DNA of 55,375 nt from a bacterium (GTDB taxonomy: Bacteria; Myxococcota_A; Bradymonadia; Bradymonadales; Bradymonadaceae), in assembly GCA_030427705.1 (NCBI GenBank), contig JAUIBR010000047.1:1-55375 (forward strand). Reading direction: 5' to 3'. The notes beneath the pieces were generated by a model that had not been told where the DNA came from, ran no database searches, and worked only from the letters and a program-made list of their open reading frames with translations. This document shows positions 1 to 8,083 of the stretch, one piece after another (the stretch's first letter is position 1; every line of letters begins with the position of its first letter). The translations under genes were made by a program, and so were the position numbers.

Positions 1-30
1 AATATATGTTTATGTATCTGGGAGGATGAT

Positions 31-630
31 ATGGCAACGTTTGAAGATATAGGAACCATTCATGACCGACTCGAAGACCTCGCACAAGCGCTAGAATTGG
101 AAGAATCGCCGCCAGTTGACTTACTGGTTTGTGGTGGTGCTGCTTTGGCGGTTTTGGGGCTTATCAGCCGCGCCACCGAGGACATCGACATACTCGCAAT
201 CGTGGTGGATGAAACGGACGTCGCCGCTAAGCCACTTTCTGCATCGCTGCGGGCGGCAATCACCAGGGTCGCGAGGCTGCGGGGAATTTCTGAAGACTGG
301 ATTAACCCGGGCCCCTCCGACATGCAGTCGTTTGGCTTGCCTGTTGGGATCATCGGGCGGGCGCATCGTCGTGACTATGGACCGTTGTTGGTTGTGAGGT
401 TTTTGGACCGATACGATCAGATTCATCTGAAGCTCTATGCAACGGTTGATTCGGCGGGAAAGCACTTACGTGACCTTCGTCTTCTAGGTCCCACTCAAAA
501 GGAACTGAGTGCTGCAGCTGCGTGGTGCATTACGCAGGATCCGTCAAAGGGGTTTCGAATGATGCTGGTCCAATTTCTCAACGCAGAGGGGTTTGCCGAT
601 GTGGCTGTCAACCTTCCAGAATCGTCTTAA
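31..630 (+). CDS. Nucleotidyltransferase-like protein (AbiEii/DUF6036-like)
   Basis: The 199-residue protein has the pattern of minimal or AbiEii-type nucleotidyltransferases: a GGAALAVLG stretch at about residues 35-43, then R-ATEDIDIL at about 47-54 with the two metal-binding-type Asp residues. A later HLKLYATVD stretch (about 134-142) and a RDLRLLGPT stretch (about 147-155) also fit this fold. Members of the family transfer nucleotides to protein or RNA and often serve as toxins or antitoxins. The ATG at 31 follows a good GGGAGGA ribosome site. The next gene starts inside this one (32-base overlap), so the two are surely co-translated. The family call rests on motifs only; the substrate is unknown. 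Upstream context is cut by the window edge. Confidence 0.6.
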   Translation: MATFEDIGTIHDRLEDLAQALELEESPPVDLLVCGGAALAVLGLISRATEDIDILAIVVDETDVAAKPLSASLRAAITRVARLRGISEDWINPGPSDMQSFGLPVGIIGRAHRRDYGPLLVVRFLDRYDQIHLKLYATVDSAGKHLRDLRLLGPTQKELSAAAAWCITQDPSKGFRMMLVQFLNAEGFADVAVNLPESS

Positions 631-1621
631 CGAAGAAGTAATCAAGCGCCTGTGGAGCCAATGGCAAGCGCTTGGCGTCGGGGCGACTGGCGAATTCATC
701 GAGGTCTCCGTGGACCTGGAGGCGCTTTTACTTGGCACATGGACCTATGGACGCCTTGAGCCACGGTTGTTTGATGAAGCGCTCAGCTGGTGCTGTTTTC
801 ATGGGCAGCTCGTTCACGACAACCGACTGAAGAAGTTGCTAAACAAGTACTCGGACCCAGACATGCGCCGTGTTGCGCTTGCTTGGGCCGCCGTTGTTCA
901 AGAACAGGGAGTGACCTGGGATTTAGGTATTGAAGAGCATTCATCAGGCACCCAGGCACTGTTTCTGGATTCGGAGTTCAAACCCACTGCTACAGGCCAG
1001 AAACGCGATCCTGTTTTCGAAGTACACGGTTGGAACCGTGGCCCATTCGCGGCAAGGAACCTCGCCAAACCCGACTTCTCGAACATGAAGATTGTGCAGC
1101 TGAACACACGACTGCTTATGGGAACTGGGTGTCGGTCCGAAGTATTCGCGCTGCTTCTTCTAGGTTTCGAGGCGACAACTGCGCAGCTCGCAAGAATGAC
1201 GGGTTATTCACAGCGCTTGGTCCAAGAAGTGGTCGGGGACTTTGCTCGACTACATCTTGTTGATTGGGAGTCATCGCGTGGTCGCTCCACCAACGTCGTC
1301 ATGTCTCAACCGGCGCGTGAGCGTTACAGCGCGTTTGTAACGTCCAGAGAGTTCAGAACCCCGATGGGCGAATACGAGATGCGTGATTGGGTAGCCTTTT
1401 ATCGTGGCGTCAACGCGCTTTGGGTCGGGGCAAAGAAGATTGCAGACCAAGACTTTGCTGGGCTGAAACTGCAATCAACGATTGTCGATTCGTTGAATGC
1501 AGCGTTCGATTTCCATACGGGAGGTCCAATGCCAGCGGTCTACCGGCCACGACTACAAGGCGCCTCAACCGAACAATTGGTTGAGGAAGGCGGCCTCTAC
1601 CTCAACAGCCTGTTTCCGTAA
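599..1621 (+). CDS. Unknown protein with winged-helix-like segment, partner of the nucleotidyltransferase-like gene
   Basis: I do not recognise a named family. The protein is about 340 residues and has no signal peptide or membrane segment. Residues of about 170-240 look like a winged helix-turn-helix: a hydrophobic helix (SEVFALLLLGFEA), then TAQLARMTGYSQRLVQEVV as helix-turn-helix, then a basic wing (SSRGRSTNVVM). I chose the ATG at 599, which follows AGAGGGG with good spacing; a TTG at 593 in the same frame is possible. The start lies within the preceding gene, so the two are translationally coupled. The pairing resembles AbiE-type or related two-gene modules of a nucleotidyltransferase and an HTH protein, but gene order and size differ from classical AbiEi. 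DNA binding and autoregulation are inference. Confidence 0.55.
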   Translation: MWLSTFQNRLNEEVIKRLWSQWQALGVGATGEFIEVSVDLEALLLGTWTYGRLEPRLFDEALSWCCFHGQLVHDNRLKKLLNKYSDPDMRRVALAWAAVVQEQGVTWDLGIEEHSSGTQALFLDSEFKPTATGQKRDPVFEVHGWNRGPFAARNLAKPDFSNMKIVQLNTRLLMGTGCRSEVFALLLLGFEATTAQLARMTGYSQRLVQEVVGDFARLHLVDWESSRGRSTNVVMSQPARERYSAFVTSREFRTPMGEYEMRDWVAFYRGVNALWVGAKKIADQDFAGLKLQSTIVDSLNAAFDFHTGGPMPAVYRPRLQGASTEQLVEEGGLYLNSLFP

Positions 1622-1755
1622 CGCGCGACACCGGTGTCTGCTCAGATTGAAACGCGACCGTAGGGAGCTGCAACGCAAAGCCCGAAGGGCGAGCTGAAAC
1701 GCGACCGCGAGGGAGCTGAAACGCGACCGAGAGGGAGCTGTAACGCGAGGCGTCA
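1619..1755 (+). repeat. Tandem array after the winged-helix gene (unit about 22 nt, core TGAAACGCGACC)
   Basis: Related units begin at about 1646, 1667, 1695, 1717 and 1739 (spacings 21, 28, 22 and 22), with cores TGAAACGCGACC, TGCAACGCAAAG and TGTAACGCGAGG. The stop codon of the preceding gene lies in a matching TAACGCGAC, so the gene end is part of the first unit. The long third spacing contains GCCCGAAGGGC, a small hairpin. No gene is seen between 1622 and 1862. Confidence 0.7.
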
Positions 1756-1862
1756 GCCGAGCTTCCCCCGCCTTGGATCGCAAATAGTTGAAATAGATAC
1801 AGATTCTGAGATGTTTCTTGTGTGGAGTGCATCGGGGCACTCCGGGGACAGAGGAGGCACCA

Positions 1863-2015
1863 ATGAGTGCAATTCAAGACAAAGAAATCGCAGAAATGAT
1901 GGCGCAGAATCGCCGCGGGAAGGTCGCAATTGCTGCGGGTGGTGTTGCCGCAGTCATCGTTATGGTCGCGGTTGTCATGTACTATTTCGGAGCAGTCGCA
2001 GCAGTAGCACCATAA
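1863..2015 (+). CDS. Small single-pass membrane protein (50 residues)
   Basis: A short open frame preceded by a strong AGAGGAGG ribosome site 6-7 bases before the ATG. The product has a polar, charged N-terminus (about 20 residues, including the basic NRRGK), then one hydrophobic helix rich in Ala, Val and Met (about residues 21-46), and ends almost at once. That is the topology of a small bitopic or tail-anchored protein. It matches no family I know. Strong initiation signal plus clear topology argue that it is expressed; the function is unknown. It ends just before a tandem array that belongs to the convergent gene on the other strand. Confidence 0.55.
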   Translation: MSAIQDKEIAEMMAQNRRGKVAIAAGGVAAVIVMVAVVMYYFGAVAAVAP

Positions 2016-2035
2016 GCCAATCGACCTGCGCTATC

Positions 2036-2120
2036 GGTGAGCGCAGCGAACCAAATCGGTGAGCGCAGCGAACCAAATCGGTGAGCAAAGCGAACCAAAT
2101 CGGTGAGCAAAGCGAACCCC
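2036..2120 (-). repeat. 22-nt tandem array at the 3' end of the SGNH-like lipoprotein gene
   Basis: Four units begin at 2036, 2058, 2080 and 2102, an exact 22-base period: GGTGAGC, GC or AA, AGCGAACC, then AAATC. On the minus strand, the sense of the gene that stops at 2120, the unit reads GGTTCGC-loop-GCTCACC. This is an imperfect hairpin with two central mismatches. The last unit touches the stop codon. The core AGCGA is shared with the larger GCGAGC arrays elsewhere in the window. Confidence 0.8.
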
Positions 2121-3589
2121 TAGTTGCAGGTCGAATCGCCCGCCTCACACTCGACGATGACCATTGTAAAGTCGCCGGGTTGGGGGCCATTGTTGGGGCT
2201 AACATACGTGTCGAACGCGAAGTAATGCGTGCCTGCCGCGAACGTTCCCTGGACGACTTTGTCGTTTCGGGCTCGGCAGTTATCGGCCGACGGTGAACCA
2301 TCCAAATGGTGAACGTCGATATCCGCGGCGGCGTCGAAGACCATGATACGCAAGCGTGTCGTTGCGTTCAGGTCCAAGCGATAAAACACCTCGGGGCCGC
2401 TCTCGTCCTGGCCCGAATCACACGCCGGATAAGCATCAATCACATCACTGGGGCCGTTTGTCGTAGACGCAGAGTGCGAGAATGGAATCTGGTCGACGAT
2501 GATTGGATCTTGTAGCGAACCCGTGCCGGTCCACCCTTGCAACGAAACGTCCGGAGCCGCCTCGCCATCCACCACGGTTCGGCGAACGCGATCCAACATC
2601 TGCAGCGTCTCAAGATTGCGTACGTTGTAGTTGTATTGAAGATTCGGTGTGTTGAATAAACACGCACCACCCGGCGCAGCGTTGCCATGCAGTCCGTCGC
2701 CAACCAACCCCCGCGATGGCAAATCCACCACAGAATTATAGAGGTCGATATATGGCAGTTGCAGTGCCTGCGCCATGGCGCGGGTGACCTCGTTGTAGGT
2801 CGGCACCCACTGTGCTGCGATCGTGGCGTCTCCACGTGGATTCAGACCGGTGACAATAGGAACAATTCCGTCGGCCATTAACCCTGTCAAAAGTTGCCAC
2901 ATATTATCCCAGAACGGCCAGAGTGCGGTCTGGTGGGTGGACCCCATCTGCATGTCGTTAGTGCCGTAATTGACTAGCGCAAAACGCGGATTCAGCGCTT
3001 GAGCCTCTTGGTCAATGGGTGACGGACTTCCGCCAATCGCCCAACTGGCGGTGCGCCCGACGACGGCGGCTTGGGTATCGCGGTCCCAAGACGTTCCGCC
3101 AGGAACCGAGGTCGCGTTGAAGTAGTTGATGGTCGCCTGCAACCCATTGTCGCCAGCGAGGTCAATGTTCTGGCCAGCGAAGCAGTCCAAGAAGTTGTTG
3201 TTCACCGTCCCGGACGCGCCGACCTTCATGAACACGGTGTCGTCTGGGCCGTTCACGCTTTGGATGGCGTCCATGGTCTCCACGACATTTCGGGTGATCG
3301 GCGACAGCAGCAAGTTGGGGTTGTAGCGCGAAGGGCCGGGTGGTTCTTGGACGTTGTTCGTGTTGTTGGTGTTGTTAACGTTGTTCGAATTGTTGGCGTT
3401 GTTCGAATTGTTGACGTTGTTAACGTTGTTCAGATTGTTCTGATTGTTGACGTTGTTAACGTTGTTCAGATTGTTCTGATTATTGACGTTGTTGGCGTTG
3501 TTCGAATCCGTGTCGCCAATCGGCAACTCTTCGCCCGCCGCACAACCCACCAAGAATGTAAGCGCTACCAATGAGATCGTTCTTCGCAT
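2120..3589 (-). CDS. SGNH/GDSL-like hydrolase lipoprotein with Asn-rich linker
   Basis: A 489-residue lipoprotein. The signal peptide ends in a lipobox with Cys16 (FLVGC). Residues 30-79 are an NNx-repeat linker encoded by a 9-base DNA repeat (3353-3502). The catalytic part follows: a possible block I at KVGASGT (Ser126), block III as GTND at 209-212, and the terminal Asp-His as DGLH at 298-301, all in order for SGNH hydrolases (esterase, lipase or acetyl-hydrolase activity). The C-terminal ~110 residues resemble a pre-peptidase beta-sandwich. I chose the ATG at 3589 because it gives a perfect lipoprotein signal; an upstream start would overlap the preceding gene. It lies 10 bases after the small lipoprotein gene, third in a leftward operon. 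The substrate is unknown; Ser126 is less certain than the other motifs. Confidence 0.7.
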   Translation of the reverse strand: MRRTISLVALTFLVGCAAGEELPIGDTDSNNANNVNNQNNLNNVNNVNNQNNLNNVNNVNNSNNANNSNNVNNTNNTNNVQEPPGPSRYNPNLLLSPITRNVVETMDAIQSVNGPDDTVFMKVGASGTVNNNFLDCFAGQNIDLAGDNGLQATINYFNATSVPGGTSWDRDTQAAVVGRTASWAIGGSPSPIDQEAQALNPRFALVNYGTNDMQMGSTHQTALWPFWDNMWQLLTGLMADGIVPIVTGLNPRGDATIAAQWVPTYNEVTRAMAQALQLPYIDLYNSVVDLPSRGLVGDGLHGNAAPGGACLFNTPNLQYNYNVRNLETLQMLDRVRRTVVDGEAAPDVSLQGWTGTGSLQDPIIVDQIPFSHSASTTNGPSDVIDAYPACDSGQDESGPEVFYRLDLNATTRLRIMVFDAAADIDVHHLDGSPSADNCRARNDKVVQGTFAAGTHYFAFDTYVSPNNGPQPGDFTMVIVECEAGDSTCN

Positions 3590-3599
3590 GAACGAGAGA

Positions 3600-4304
3600 T
3601 TACTCAGGAATCGCGATCGGTTCCAGCTCGTCAGGGTCGATTCGTCCGTCGCGGTTGCCGTCAGCATGGACTCGCGAGTCTTCCTTTAGTGACCGTTCAA
3701 ACTCGTTGAAGAGGTTTGGTGCATCGAGGTCGGAGATAGCGAGCTCACTTTGATCAAGCGCGTCGATACCGCCATTAGCGACCCAAGAGAACACCGCCAG
3801 ATTTCCGAGCGTGCGTTTGGGCACTTGAATGGAGTTGCCGCGGGCACCTTTGAAGCGCAGGTTTACGTAAGAAACACCGGAAATCTCAAAGGGGGCGCCG
3901 TCAGCGCGTGTACCCGCTGCAAATACGGATCGCTGTCCCAGAGGTTCTGGGCCATCCACGTTTGGACTGAGGTTGATGGTCAGTCGACAATAGTCCTGAT
4001 CGCCCAATTCAATAGGAATTGGCATCTTCTCGTCGGCCAACAGGTCCACGTAGTACGGGCCATCGAAGATTTCGGCATTAGACGCCGAGCAATCTCTACG
4101 CAGCTCGATATTATCGATAGTCACCCACGCTTCTTCGAGAGTCGCACCACGTACGGTCAATCCGTTCAACGTCGGATCATCCACGACCTCGGTCGTGAAC
4201 ACGACTTCTGTGCCGTCATTATTCGATGTCTCGGGATTACCAACATCGGTACCTACACAGCCGGTCAGGGCCACGCTAGCGATCATAATGATGTGGTTTC
4301 TCAT
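3600..4304 (-). CDS. Small lipoprotein with C-terminal EF-hand-like motif
   Basis: The 234-residue product has a short signal peptide and lipobox (VALTGC, Cys16), then a polar linker containing NNDGTE. The body (about 30-190) looks beta-rich (VTIDNIELRRDC, YYVDLLADE, CRLTINLSP) and recalls DUF4382-type secreted domains, though I cannot confirm this. Near the C-terminus, DGNRDGRIDPDEL is a canonical calcium-binding EF-hand/dockerin loop. The start ATG overlaps the stop of the upstream TIGR02147 gene (ATGA), so translation is coupled. Sitting directly after a TIGR02147 gene fits the known association of that family with secreted or surface proteins. Function unknown. Confidence 0.65.
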   Translation of the reverse strand: MRNHIIMIASVALTGCVGTDVGNPETSNNDGTEVVFTTEVVDDPTLNGLTVRGATLEEAWVTIDNIELRRDCSASNAEIFDGPYYVDLLADEKMPIPIELGDQDYCRLTINLSPNVDGPEPLGQRSVFAAGTRADGAPFEISGVSYVNLRFKGARGNSIQVPKRTLGNLAVFSWVANGGIDALDQSELAISDLDAPNLFNEFERSLKEDSRVHADGNRDGRIDPDELEPIAIPE

Positions 4305-5134
4305 GACTCTGCCTTGGTGAGTGGGAACAACTGAATGTTCATCTGGTACACTGTGTCACCATCTTGCTGACTATCGCAAATCTCGAGCATTCGCTCGCGA
4401 AAACGGTGGATTTCTGCCTTTAGCTCCTGAACGAGCTCGCCTGGAACACACACGGTCAATGCGCTGATATCACGCAACTCACGGTCGACGGACTCGATAG
4501 AATCTGCCGCACACGACATCATCTGGCGGTGAAAATTGCCGATCGCCAGCGAGCCAACCTCGTGACCGGTGGTCAACGAAGGATCACCTCGTGTTGCTCC
4601 ACCATCGCCGTCTGGCACCAACAAACCCAATTCGGTCAGTGTCTCCAACGCTTTGCGTACGTTTTTGACTGGAACACGGGGCCATAGGTGCGTTGAAATC
4701 CAGGTTGCATCGAATTTGAAGTCCTTTCGAGCCGCCATCTCGCGAATCGCCGGATAGTACCAGTGCGACAGGTACTCAAACATCTCGTGGTCGATGCGCC
4801 GCGCACTGCGAAAGCGACGGCTTGCGGCCACTTCCTGATAGGCTTCGTTCTTCTGTTCGCTGGTCTGGGCCTGATCGAAACGAACCAGTGATGCAAAGAA
4901 CTCAGCCTCTTCATCATTGAGATCTATCGCCTTCGCGACAGCCAGGATGCTCTCGTCGCCGAGGTTTCGCTTCCCGTCCATCACTAACTTGATGAAGTTT
5001 GGCGAACTGAACCCGGCACGTCGGCTGAGGTACCGATATGACATCGCCGTGCCCGTGCTTTTTGCGTTCTCGTACACGTCGAGCAGGAAGGCTCGATAGT
5101 CGAGATACTCAAAGATGTCAGGCTTGTTCGACAT
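4301..5134 (-). CDS. TIGR02147 family protein (DUF4423), putative regulator
   Basis: The N-terminus PDIFEYLDYRAFLLDVYE and the following YLSRRAGFSSPNFIKLVMDGKRN segment are hallmarks of TIGR02147 proteins, which carry an N-terminal helix-turn-helix-like region and a DUF4423 C-terminal domain. The family is abundant in Fibrobacteres and in myxobacteria-like genomes. Length (277 residues) is normal. I placed the start at the ATG 5134, giving MSNKPDIFEYLDYR; an in-frame GTG at 5149 is possible, and neither has a strong ribosome site. It is the first gene of a leftward operon with two lipoproteins and is divergent from a third lipoprotein. Control of this locus is inferred from position only. Confidence 0.85.
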   Translation of the reverse strand: MSNKPDIFEYLDYRAFLLDVYENAKSTGTAMSYRYLSRRAGFSSPNFIKLVMDGKRNLGDESILAVAKAIDLNDEEAEFFASLVRFDQAQTSEQKNEAYQEVAASRRFRSARRIDHEMFEYLSHWYYPAIREMAARKDFKFDATWISTHLWPRVPVKNVRKALETLTELGLLVPDGDGGATRGDPSLTTGHEVGSLAIGNFHRQMMSCAADSIESVDRELRDISALTVCVPGELVQELKAEIHRFRERMLEICDSQQDGDTVYQMNIQLFPLTKAES

Positions 5135-5264
5135 GGGTTTAGAATACACCTGCTACGAGGCTTGTATACACTTCGAATACTCTATTTTACTGGGCCTCAT
5201 TGCAATAAGGTCGGCGATAGCCATACTGCAATCTAGGTAAATAGTACCACAGTTTGGAATACAC
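5135..5264. promoter_or_regulatory. Divergent promoter region with possible repeated operator
   Basis: This 130-base gap separates the leftward TIGR02147 operon from the rightward lipoprotein operon. GAATACAC occurs twice, at 5142-5149 and 5257-5264, each next to a start codon. Related TGTATACAC and GAATACTC occur at about 5164-5182. A rightward sigma70-like promoter fits TTGCAA (5200-5205), a 16-base spacer and CATACT (5222-5227). TTGCAA is its own reverse complement, so it could also serve a leftward promoter. Binding by the TIGR02147 protein is inference. Confidence 0.4.
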
Positions 5265-6131
5265 ATGCGAAGCATTCTTAAGATTTCGATCGTACTTGCG
5301 TCTCTCTCGTTGGTGATGGCTTGCTCAGATGACGAACCGTCGTCGGGTTGGCGTGTCTCGGAAGGCGATGGCGACCAAACGGAATTTGGTGACGATAGCG
5401 CCGTTATCGTTGCCGCAGATGGCAACACGTTTGTCGTGACGGGATCCGGAACGGCCGGTGATTGCGTCGACATCGATGGCAATTGTGTCGACCTGGCTGA
5501 CGTTCAGGGCCGGTACTGCGATGAAGAAGGCGCACAGGCCGACGTCATCCTCAACGAAGAGGGGGATGTCATCGAGGTCATCTGCTATCCGCCCGCCGAC
5601 GACGGCACGCCGGTTGAAGAACTTGAGGTCGGCGATGATGGGAAGATTGAGCTCCCCCAGAACGAAAGTGGGAGCGTCATCATCTTCCCCGAAGACACGG
5701 ATGGAACGGTGCTTGAAGGTGACCTCACCCTTGAGGCAGAACGCACGACCTTGTTCGGCAATGGCGTGGAGGAGACCATCATCGGTGGTGACTTGGTCGT
5801 AGAGTCCAACAACTCTCGCGTCCGAGGGCTCACAGTCGAAGGCAAGGTGCGGTTCCCCTCAAACTCCAACAACTCTGCTCTGATTCTGTGTAAGATCCAT
5901 GGCAACTTGGAAGTTGAGTCGAACGGATTCTCGGCTGCGAACTGCGAAGTCTACGGAGACGTGAAAGTTTCCGGAAATGGCGCTACGCTGGTAAACATTG
6001 GAGTCGGCGGCGGATGGATGGTCAGTGACAATGCAGTTTGCGAAGGCTGTTACTCGTTCGCCGATGAAAACGAAGATTTTGAACTTGCGGACGAGGAAGT
6101 CGGCGACCCTGTTGATTGCGGGAACGACTAG
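5265..6131 (+). CDS. Acidic lipoprotein with beta-helix-like repeats
   Basis: A 288-residue lipoprotein with signal peptide and lipobox (LVMAC, Cys20). An acidic low-complexity stretch follows. Residues of about 125-270 show short periodic strands: GTVLEGDLTLEAE, TIIGGDLVVESNNSRVRGLTVEG, HGNLEVESNGFSAANCEVYGDVKVSGNGATLVN. This G(D/N)L-V-V pattern with N turns is typical of right-handed parallel beta-helices or adhesin-like repeats. Six or more Cys residues may form disulphides outside the cytoplasm. It is the first gene rightward from the divergent regulatory region, 8 bases before a second lipoprotein gene, and likely in one operon with it. No enzymatic motif is seen. Confidence 0.6.
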   Translation: MRSILKISIVLASLSLVMACSDDEPSSGWRVSEGDGDQTEFGDDSAVIVAADGNTFVVTGSGTAGDCVDIDGNCVDLADVQGRYCDEEGAQADVILNEEGDVIEVICYPPADDGTPVEELEVGDDGKIELPQNESGSVIIFPEDTDGTVLEGDLTLEAERTTLFGNGVEETIIGGDLVVESNNSRVRGLTVEGKVRFPSNSNNSALILCKIHGNLEVESNGFSAANCEVYGDVKVSGNGATLVNIGVGGGWMVSDNAVCEGCYSFADENEDFELADEEVGDPVDCGND

Positions 6132-6139
6132 GAGACACC

Positions 6140-7054
6140 ATGAAATTCAAGTTTGCCCTAATCGTTGCCCTATTCGTTTTTGGCTTGGGTTGTTCAGAAG
6201 ACACCGTTGGCGGTGCGGATAACAACCGTGCGAACAACGCGAACAACGCTAACAACGGCAATAACTCGAACAACGGCACAAACGGTTCGAATAATCTAAC
6301 CCCGTGGGGCACCGATCTTCCCTTCGAAGTGAACGCAGAAGGGCAGGTTCTTTGCGGTGATACGCCATGTGCATGTTCCGATGGCATCGACAACGATGGC
6401 GACGGACTCGCCGATGGGTTCGACGTCGAGTGCACGGGACCCTACGATAACGATGAGGGCTCGTTCGCGACGGGAATTCCGGGCGATAACAAAGATCCCA
6501 AGTGGCAAGACTGCTTCTTTGACGGGAACTCCGGTTCAGGTAACGACGGTTGTCGCTACCGCACCGAATGCCTGACGGGCGAACTTCCGCAGTCCGATCC
6601 GGACTGCCAGCTCAGCGAGCGGTGCATCCAATTCTGCGCGCGTTTCGCCCCCAACGGCTGTGATTGCTTCGGTTGCTGCGAGATCTTCACGGCACCGGAT
6701 ACCTCGGTCAAAGTTGTGATCGGCACGTCGTGCTCCGTCGACAACATCGACGACGAAGATGCATGCCCACGTTGCGTCCAAAGCGAGCAATGCCTCAACG
6801 AATGCGGCGAGTGTGAGCTTTGCGGTGGTCGCACGGTTGAAGACTTGCCTGAGTCCTGCAGCATGGGCGGTGGCGACCCCGACATGGGCGGCGGTGACCC
6901 AGATATGGGTGGCGGCTCAGACATGGGCGGTGGAGGCGGAGACAACCCCGGCTTCACGTGTGATGATGGTGCGCAAGTCTGCACGCCGACCAGCCCGTGT
7001 GCCGCGGCAAATCAATATTGCGCGCAAGGCTGCTGCATCGACGCCCCGCTCTAG
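6140..7054 (+). CDS. Cys-rich lipoprotein with Asn-rich linker and DGIDNDGDG motif
   Basis: The ATG at 6140 follows GGAGA and gives a signal peptide with lipobox GLGC (Cys18); an in-frame start at 6116 lies within the preceding gene. Residues 28-52 are an NNx linker (DNA 6221-6295). Next comes [15 protein letters not shown], an Asp-rich calcium-type loop common in outer-surface proteins of Myxococcota-like bacteria. The middle is very Cys-rich, with CxxC and CDCFGCC clusters, so disulphides or metal binding are possible. [11 protein letters not shown]-type repeat follows at about 238-262, and the C-terminus ends [11 protein letters not shown]. It is co-transcribed with the upstream lipoprotein (8-base gap). 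Exported surface protein of unknown role. Confidence 0.7.
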   Translation: MKFKFALIVALFVFGLGCSEDTVGGADNNRANNANNANNGNNSNNGTNGSNNLTPWGTDLPFEVNAEGQVLCGDTPCACSDGIDNDGDGLADGFDVECTGPYDNDEGSFATGIPGDNKDPKWQDCFFDGNSGSGNDGCRYRTECLTGELPQSDPDCQLSERCIQFCARFAPNGCDCFGCCEIFTAPDTSVKVVIGTSCSVDNIDDEDACPRCVQSEQCLNECGECELCGGRTVEDLPESCSMGGGDPDMGGGDPDMGGGSDMGGGGGDNPGFTCDDGAQVCTPTSPCAAANQYCAQGCCIDAPL

Positions 7055-7099
7055 GAGCGCCTCTCGGCGCGGCTTTTGAGCGCCTTCGGCGCGGCTCGC
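7052..7099 (+). repeat. Two family-A hairpin units right after the Cys-rich lipoprotein stop codon
   Basis: Directly at the TAG stop, GAGCGCC-TCTC-GGCGCGGCTTTT is followed by GAGCGCC-TTC-GGCGCGGCTC. Each forms a 5-bp GC stem (GCGCC with GGCGC). The first is followed by TTTT and could act as a terminator. The same unit recurs at about 12.1 and 46.0 kb. Confidence 0.75.
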
Positions 7100-7171
7100 C
7101 TTCGTAAAGACTAGCCACCAACTAGCGCATTAGGTATAGGGAGGGCGCCGTTACCCCTAAAGGAGAAGGTC

Positions 7172-8083
7172 GTGGCGCTCAATTTCCAAGATATGATCTT
7201 ACGGCTCCAGCAGTTCTGGGCCGATTATGGATGTGTCGTCCAGCAACCCTGGGACATCGAGAAGGGAGCCGGTACAGCGAATGCTGCGACGTTCCTGCGC
7301 TCGCTGGGGCCTGAGCCCTGGAACGTGGCTTACGTCGAGCCATGTCGCCGTCCGACCGACGGTCGCTATGGTGAAAACCCCAACAGATTGGGTGCGTACT
7401 ACCAGTTTCAGGTCATTCTGAAGCCTAGCCCAGACGATGTTCTGGATATCTACTTCAACAGCCTGAAGGCCATTGGCATCGACCCGATGGAGCACGATCT
7501 GCGCCTGGTTGAAGACGATTGGGAGCAACCGACATTGGGTGCCTGGGGTCTGGGCTGGGAAGTCTGGATCGACGGTATGGAAGCGACGCAGTTCACCTAC
7601 TTCCAACAGGTGGGCGGTGTTGAGCTCGACCGCGTCTGCGCCGAGATTACGTACGGTCTTGAGCGTATCGCGATGTTCCTGCAGGACGTCGACAGCGTCT
7701 ATGACCTTGAGTGGGCACCGGGCGTCACCTACGGGCAGATTCGCCACCAGGAAGAGGTTGAGTTCTCGCACTACAACTTCGAGCAGGTCGACAGTGACCT
7801 CTACTTCCGTTGGTTTGACGAGATGGAAGCTGAAGCGAAGCGCCTGATGGAAGCCGAGCTTGTGCTTCCTGCTTACGACTTCATTCTGAAGGCCAACCAT
7901 ACGTTCAACACCTTGGACGCCAGCGGCGCAATCAGCGTCACCGAGCGTCAGAAGTACATCGGACGCATTCGAAACCTCGCCCGCGGCATCGCGACTCGCT
8001 ACGTCGATAAGCGCAAAGACCTGGGTTACCCACTGCTCCCCGAAGACCAGAAGGCACAGTGGCTGCCTGCGGAGGAGGCGTAA
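7172..8083 (+). CDS. glyQ: Glycine--tRNA ligase alpha subunit
   Basis: The 303-residue product is a full-length alpha subunit of the bacterial alpha2beta2 glycyl-tRNA synthetase, which charges tRNA-Gly. It has the class II catalytic features of GlyQ: the N-terminal [22 protein letters not shown], then [27 protein letters not shown], and the TYFQQVGG and [12 protein letters not shown] blocks. The GTG start at 7172 is set by a strong AAGGAGAAGG ribosome site. It abuts glyS with no gap (TAA directly followed by ATG), the usual arrangement for this split enzyme. The 117 bases upstream hold two family-A hairpins and no obvious T-box. Confidence 0.97.
   Translation: MALNFQDMILRLQQFWADYGCVVQQPWDIEKGAGTANAATFLRSLGPEPWNVAYVEPCRRPTDGRYGENPNRLGAYYQFQVILKPSPDDVLDIYFNSLKAIGIDPMEHDLRLVEDDWEQPTLGAWGLGWEVWIDGMEATQFTYFQQVGGVELDRVCAEITYGLERIAMFLQDVDSVYDLEWAPGVTYGQIRHQEEVEFSHYNFEQVDSDLYFRWFDEMEAEAKRLMEAELVLPAYDFILKANHTFNTLDASGAISVTERQKYIGRIRNLARGIATRYVDKRKDLGYPLLPEDQKAQWLPAEEA

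Noticed and set aside
3071-3574. Plus-strand frame with a VVNVVRIV repeat
   Set aside because: It is the antisense of the Asn-linker region of the SGNH-like lipoprotein gene.
7055-7171. T-box or glycine riboswitch upstream of glyQ
   Set aside because: Only family-A hairpins are visible; no T-box core sequence or glycine aptamer pattern was found by eye.
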